DNA of 64,000 nt from JAGOCV01 sp049445855 (lineage in GTDB: Bacteria > Pseudomonadota > Gammaproteobacteria > Burkholderiales > Burkholderiaceae_C): NCBI RefSeq assembly GCF_049445855.1, contig NZ_JBMSDV010000006.1, positions 186,001 through 250,000 on the forward strand, read 5' to 3'. The notes under the pieces are model-generated. The model did not search any database. It saw only the letters and a program-made list of their open reading frames with translations, and was not told the origin of the DNA. Below, one piece after another: positions 62,436 to 64,000 of the stretch. The translations under genes were made by a program, and so were the position numbers. Position 1 is the stretch's first letter. Every line of letters starts with the position of its first letter.

Positions 62436-62469
62436 AAGCACTTAGGTCATCAGGCCTAGGTGCTTTTTT
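62436..62469 (+). terminator. Rho-independent terminator, formerly of tRNA-Asn
   Basis: 11-bp stem AAGCACTTAGG/CCTAGGTGCTT (one T-G wobble) followed by T6, 15 bases after the right repeat, the position expected for the tRNA terminator before the island arrived. Confidence 0.85.
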
Positions 62470-62491
62470 CTTGGCGGCAGTCGAAGCTTCG

Positions 62492-62743
62492 CTACGTCCG
62501 TCCTGCGAGCGAAAGGGAGACCTTCCCGTTCTTCACCGCGAGTCGGGCCCATTCAATCGCAGCATCGCGCGCCAGCTCCTCGCTGTCGAAACACCGGTCC
62601 CACTGGCATGTGGAGATGGGTCGTTTGTATTGCCCACGCGACTGCACGTCGCTGAATACGGCAACGGGCTGCCACTTGCCGTCTTCATTGGCGGTGGAGC
62701 TGGCAATGACGTCGTAGCTGCTTTCCTCGAACCATTGATGCAT
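62492..62743 (-). CDS. hypothetical protein, 83 aa
   Basis: Small soluble protein starting MHQWFEESSYDVIAS with CQWDRCFDSEELARDAAIEWARLAV, a pattern seen in uncharacterised Comamonadaceae proteins. Acidic helix in the second half. No function known. Convergent with the island. Confidence 0.6.
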   Translation of the reverse strand: MHQWFEESSYDVIASSTANEDGKWQPVAVFSDVQSRGQYKRPISTCQWDRCFDSEELARDAAIEWARLAVKNGKVSLSLAGRT

Positions 62744-62927
62744 GTGCGGCCTGCCTGGAATTGGATGCCCTGACCGGGCTTGTCCGTAGCATCCCCGGCG
62801 GGCGAAGTCAGCGGTGTAGTCCGATTCGTACCGCTTTTGTAGGTCAGCGTTGTGCTAACCGGCTCTTGCGTCTCGCAACTTTTTCTTGCATGCATCGGCA
62901 GGACTGGCTGTTAACCTGAACCGCGAC

Positions 62928-63848
62928 ATGAACGAGACCATCCGCCACTACACCGAACTCCTGCCCGCGCTGCTCATCTCCTGGGGCGGCAACATCGCCG
63001 GCGCGCTGCTCACGCTCGCCGCCGGGTTCATAGTCGCACGCTGGGCCGGCGGCGTGGTCACGAGGGCGCTGAGCCGCTCTGCGCGCATCGATCCGGTGTT
63101 TCACACGCTGGCGGGCCAGATCGTGCGCGTCGCGGTCATGATCTTCACGCTGATCGCCGTTCTCGGGCGCTTCGGTGTCGAGACGGCAAGCCTGATCGCC
63201 GCCATAGGCGCTGCCGGTCTGGCCGTCGGCCTGGCGCTGCAAGGCACGCTGAGCAATGTGGCGGCAGGCACGATGTTGCTGCTGCTCAGGCCATTCAAGG
63301 TGGGTGACGCCGTGAGCGTCGGTGGCACGGTGTACGTCATCGACAACATCGGCTTCTTCGCGTGCCAGGCGCATCTGCCCGACGGCCCGCTCGCCTTCCT
63401 GCCCAATGCGGAGATCTGGGGCAAGACGCTGGTGAACTACTCACACACCGACAAGGACATGCGGCGGCTCGATCAGACCTACAGCATCGGCTACGGCGAC
63501 GACATCGATGCCGCGCTGGCCATCCTGCAGAAGATCGTCGACGAAGATGCGCGCGTGCTGAAGGACCCGGCACCGTTGATCAAGGTGCAGAAACTGGGCG
63601 AGAGCTCGGTCGACATCCTGTTCCGCGTGTGGATCGGGCGCAGCGACTGGTGGGACGCACAACTGGACATCCTCAAGACGGCCAAGCAGGCGCTGGAAGC
63701 CGGCGGCATCACCATTCCGTATCCGCAGCGCGACCTGCATGTCATCCCCGTGCCAGGGCTGACGCTGTCTACTTCGGCAGGAACTCCGGAAGATACCGCG
63801 CCGACTTCCGCAGGAACTCGTACTCGTCATCCGAAATCCGGCGATTGA
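62928..63848 (+). CDS. small-conductance mechanosensitive channel (MscS family)
   Basis: 306 residues, inner membrane, three helices; pore-lining segment AAGLAVGLALQGTLSNVAAGTMLLLLRPFKVGD near residue 103, then the beta domain and cytoplasmic vestibule (SIGYGDDIDAALAIL). Opens under osmotic stress. The start has the expected polar head; the TTG at 62886 is less likely. The C-terminal tail overlaps the converging GAF gene by 80 bases. Confidence 0.9.
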   Translation: MNETIRHYTELLPALLISWGGNIAGALLTLAAGFIVARWAGGVVTRALSRSARIDPVFHTLAGQIVRVAVMIFTLIAVLGRFGVETASLIAAIGAAGLAVGLALQGTLSNVAAGTMLLLLRPFKVGDAVSVGGTVYVIDNIGFFACQAHLPDGPLAFLPNAEIWGKTLVNYSHTDKDMRRLDQTYSIGYGDDIDAALAILQKIVDEDARVLKDPAPLIKVQKLGESSVDILFRVWIGRSDWWDAQLDILKTAKQALEAGGITIPYPQRDLHVIPVPGLTLSTSAGTPEDTAPTSAGTRTRHPKSGD

Positions 63849-64000
63849 GGGTGTCGAAATGGCACAGCGTGCCCCACAGTTCGCCGTCATTGCCGAGGAT
63901 GGGTACGCCCGAGTACGACAGGACCACGCCCTTGTACTTGTGCCCGTCGAGGCGCCCGTCCACGCCCGAATCCTCGGTCCTGAACGACCCGTCGCGCAGC
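63769..64000 (-). CDS. GAF-domain protein, 3' end only
   Basis: The C-terminal 76 codons of a gene entering from beyond the right edge. VVLSYSGVPILGNDGELWGT and LCHFDTLNRRIS are the final strands of a GAF sensor domain; it ends LPEFLPK. The frame is open through base 64000, so no start is visible. Confidence 0.75.
   Translation of the reverse strand, partial: LRDGSFRTEDSGVDGRLDGHKYKGVVLSYSGVPILGNDGELWGTLCHFDTLNRRISDDEYEFLRKSARYLPEFLPK

Overview
The window reads as chromosomal DNA of a high-GC betaproteobacterium, order Burkholderiales and most probably family Comamonadaceae. The grounds are uniformly GC-rich third codon positions, Bug/TctC-type binding proteins, the fdxA plus TrxB-like ferredoxin reductase pair, the cysI-DUF934-cysH-cysD-cysN order and an OprN/NodT-type efflux operon. 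The family is inferred from gene content and style, not from a marker gene. Genes are tightly packed, with many 1-4 base stop/start overlaps.

Region by region. 1-5.4 kb: an alpha/beta hydrolase cut by the left edge and coupled to a DUF3182 protein, a CheY-like regulator, a secreted Gly/Val/Ala-rich low-complexity protein, an intergenic stretch with two minus-strand terminators, YnfA, and a truncated GNAT gene. 5.4-12.3 kb (minus strand): an HME-RND metal-efflux operon (czcI-like, czcC, a His-rich membrane protein, czcB, czcA, a His-rich periplasmic protein). 12.4-15.9 kb: a RidA-like protein, a CCG-domain Fe-S protein, a TctC binding protein and a Crp/Fnr regulator. 15.9-17.9 kb: tRNA-Arg(TCT) and a BigR-type sulfide/persulfide module (persulfide dioxygenase, ArsR repressor, rhodanese) around a visible operator. 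17.9-23.1 kb (minus): sulfate ABC transporter (sbp-cysT-cysW-cysA) behind a 1-Cys peroxiredoxin and an RBBP9-like hydrolase. 23.2-27.5 kb: two LysR regulators, two flavin reductases and a lipoprotein. 27.7-34.6 kb: an efflux operon (adaptor, HAE1 permease, outer-membrane factor) headed by a pseudo-esterase that has lost its catalytic Ser and His. 34.6-42.7 kb (minus): an alkanesulfonate operon with a second sulfate-binding protein, ssuE, three SsuA paralogues, ssuD, ssuC, ssuB and a small TOBE (Mop) protein. 42.8-45.8 kb: yggX, mnmC and a receiver-domain protein. 46.1-52.6 kb: assimilatory sulfate reduction (cysI, DUF934, cysH, cysD, cysN), then fdxA and a ferredoxin-NADP reductase. 52.7-58.1 kb: TPP riboswitch, cytX, thiD and thiOSGE. 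58.2-60.2 kb: a DUF3455 lipoprotein and an ECF sigma/anti-sigma pair. 60.2-62.4 kb: tRNA-Asn with a small island. 62.4-64 kb: a hypothetical protein, an MscS-type channel and a GAF protein cut by the right edge.

Sulfur is the main theme. Sulfate is imported by CysTWA/Sbp and activated by CysDN. CysH and CysI then reduce it to sulfide, and sulfonates enter through Ssu and are desulfonated by SsuD/SsuE. Persulfide is removed by the BigR module, and sulfur is carried into thiazole by ThiS/ThiG.

The most interesting accessory element is the roughly 2.1-kb island in tRNA-Asn. A 42-bp copy of the tRNA 3' end forms a direct repeat on its far side. Inside are a decayed tyrosine recombinase and two unrecognised proteins, each with an R-x(4-6)-H motif like that of HEPN RNases. 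I see no CRISPR array, rRNA, IS element or replication origin.
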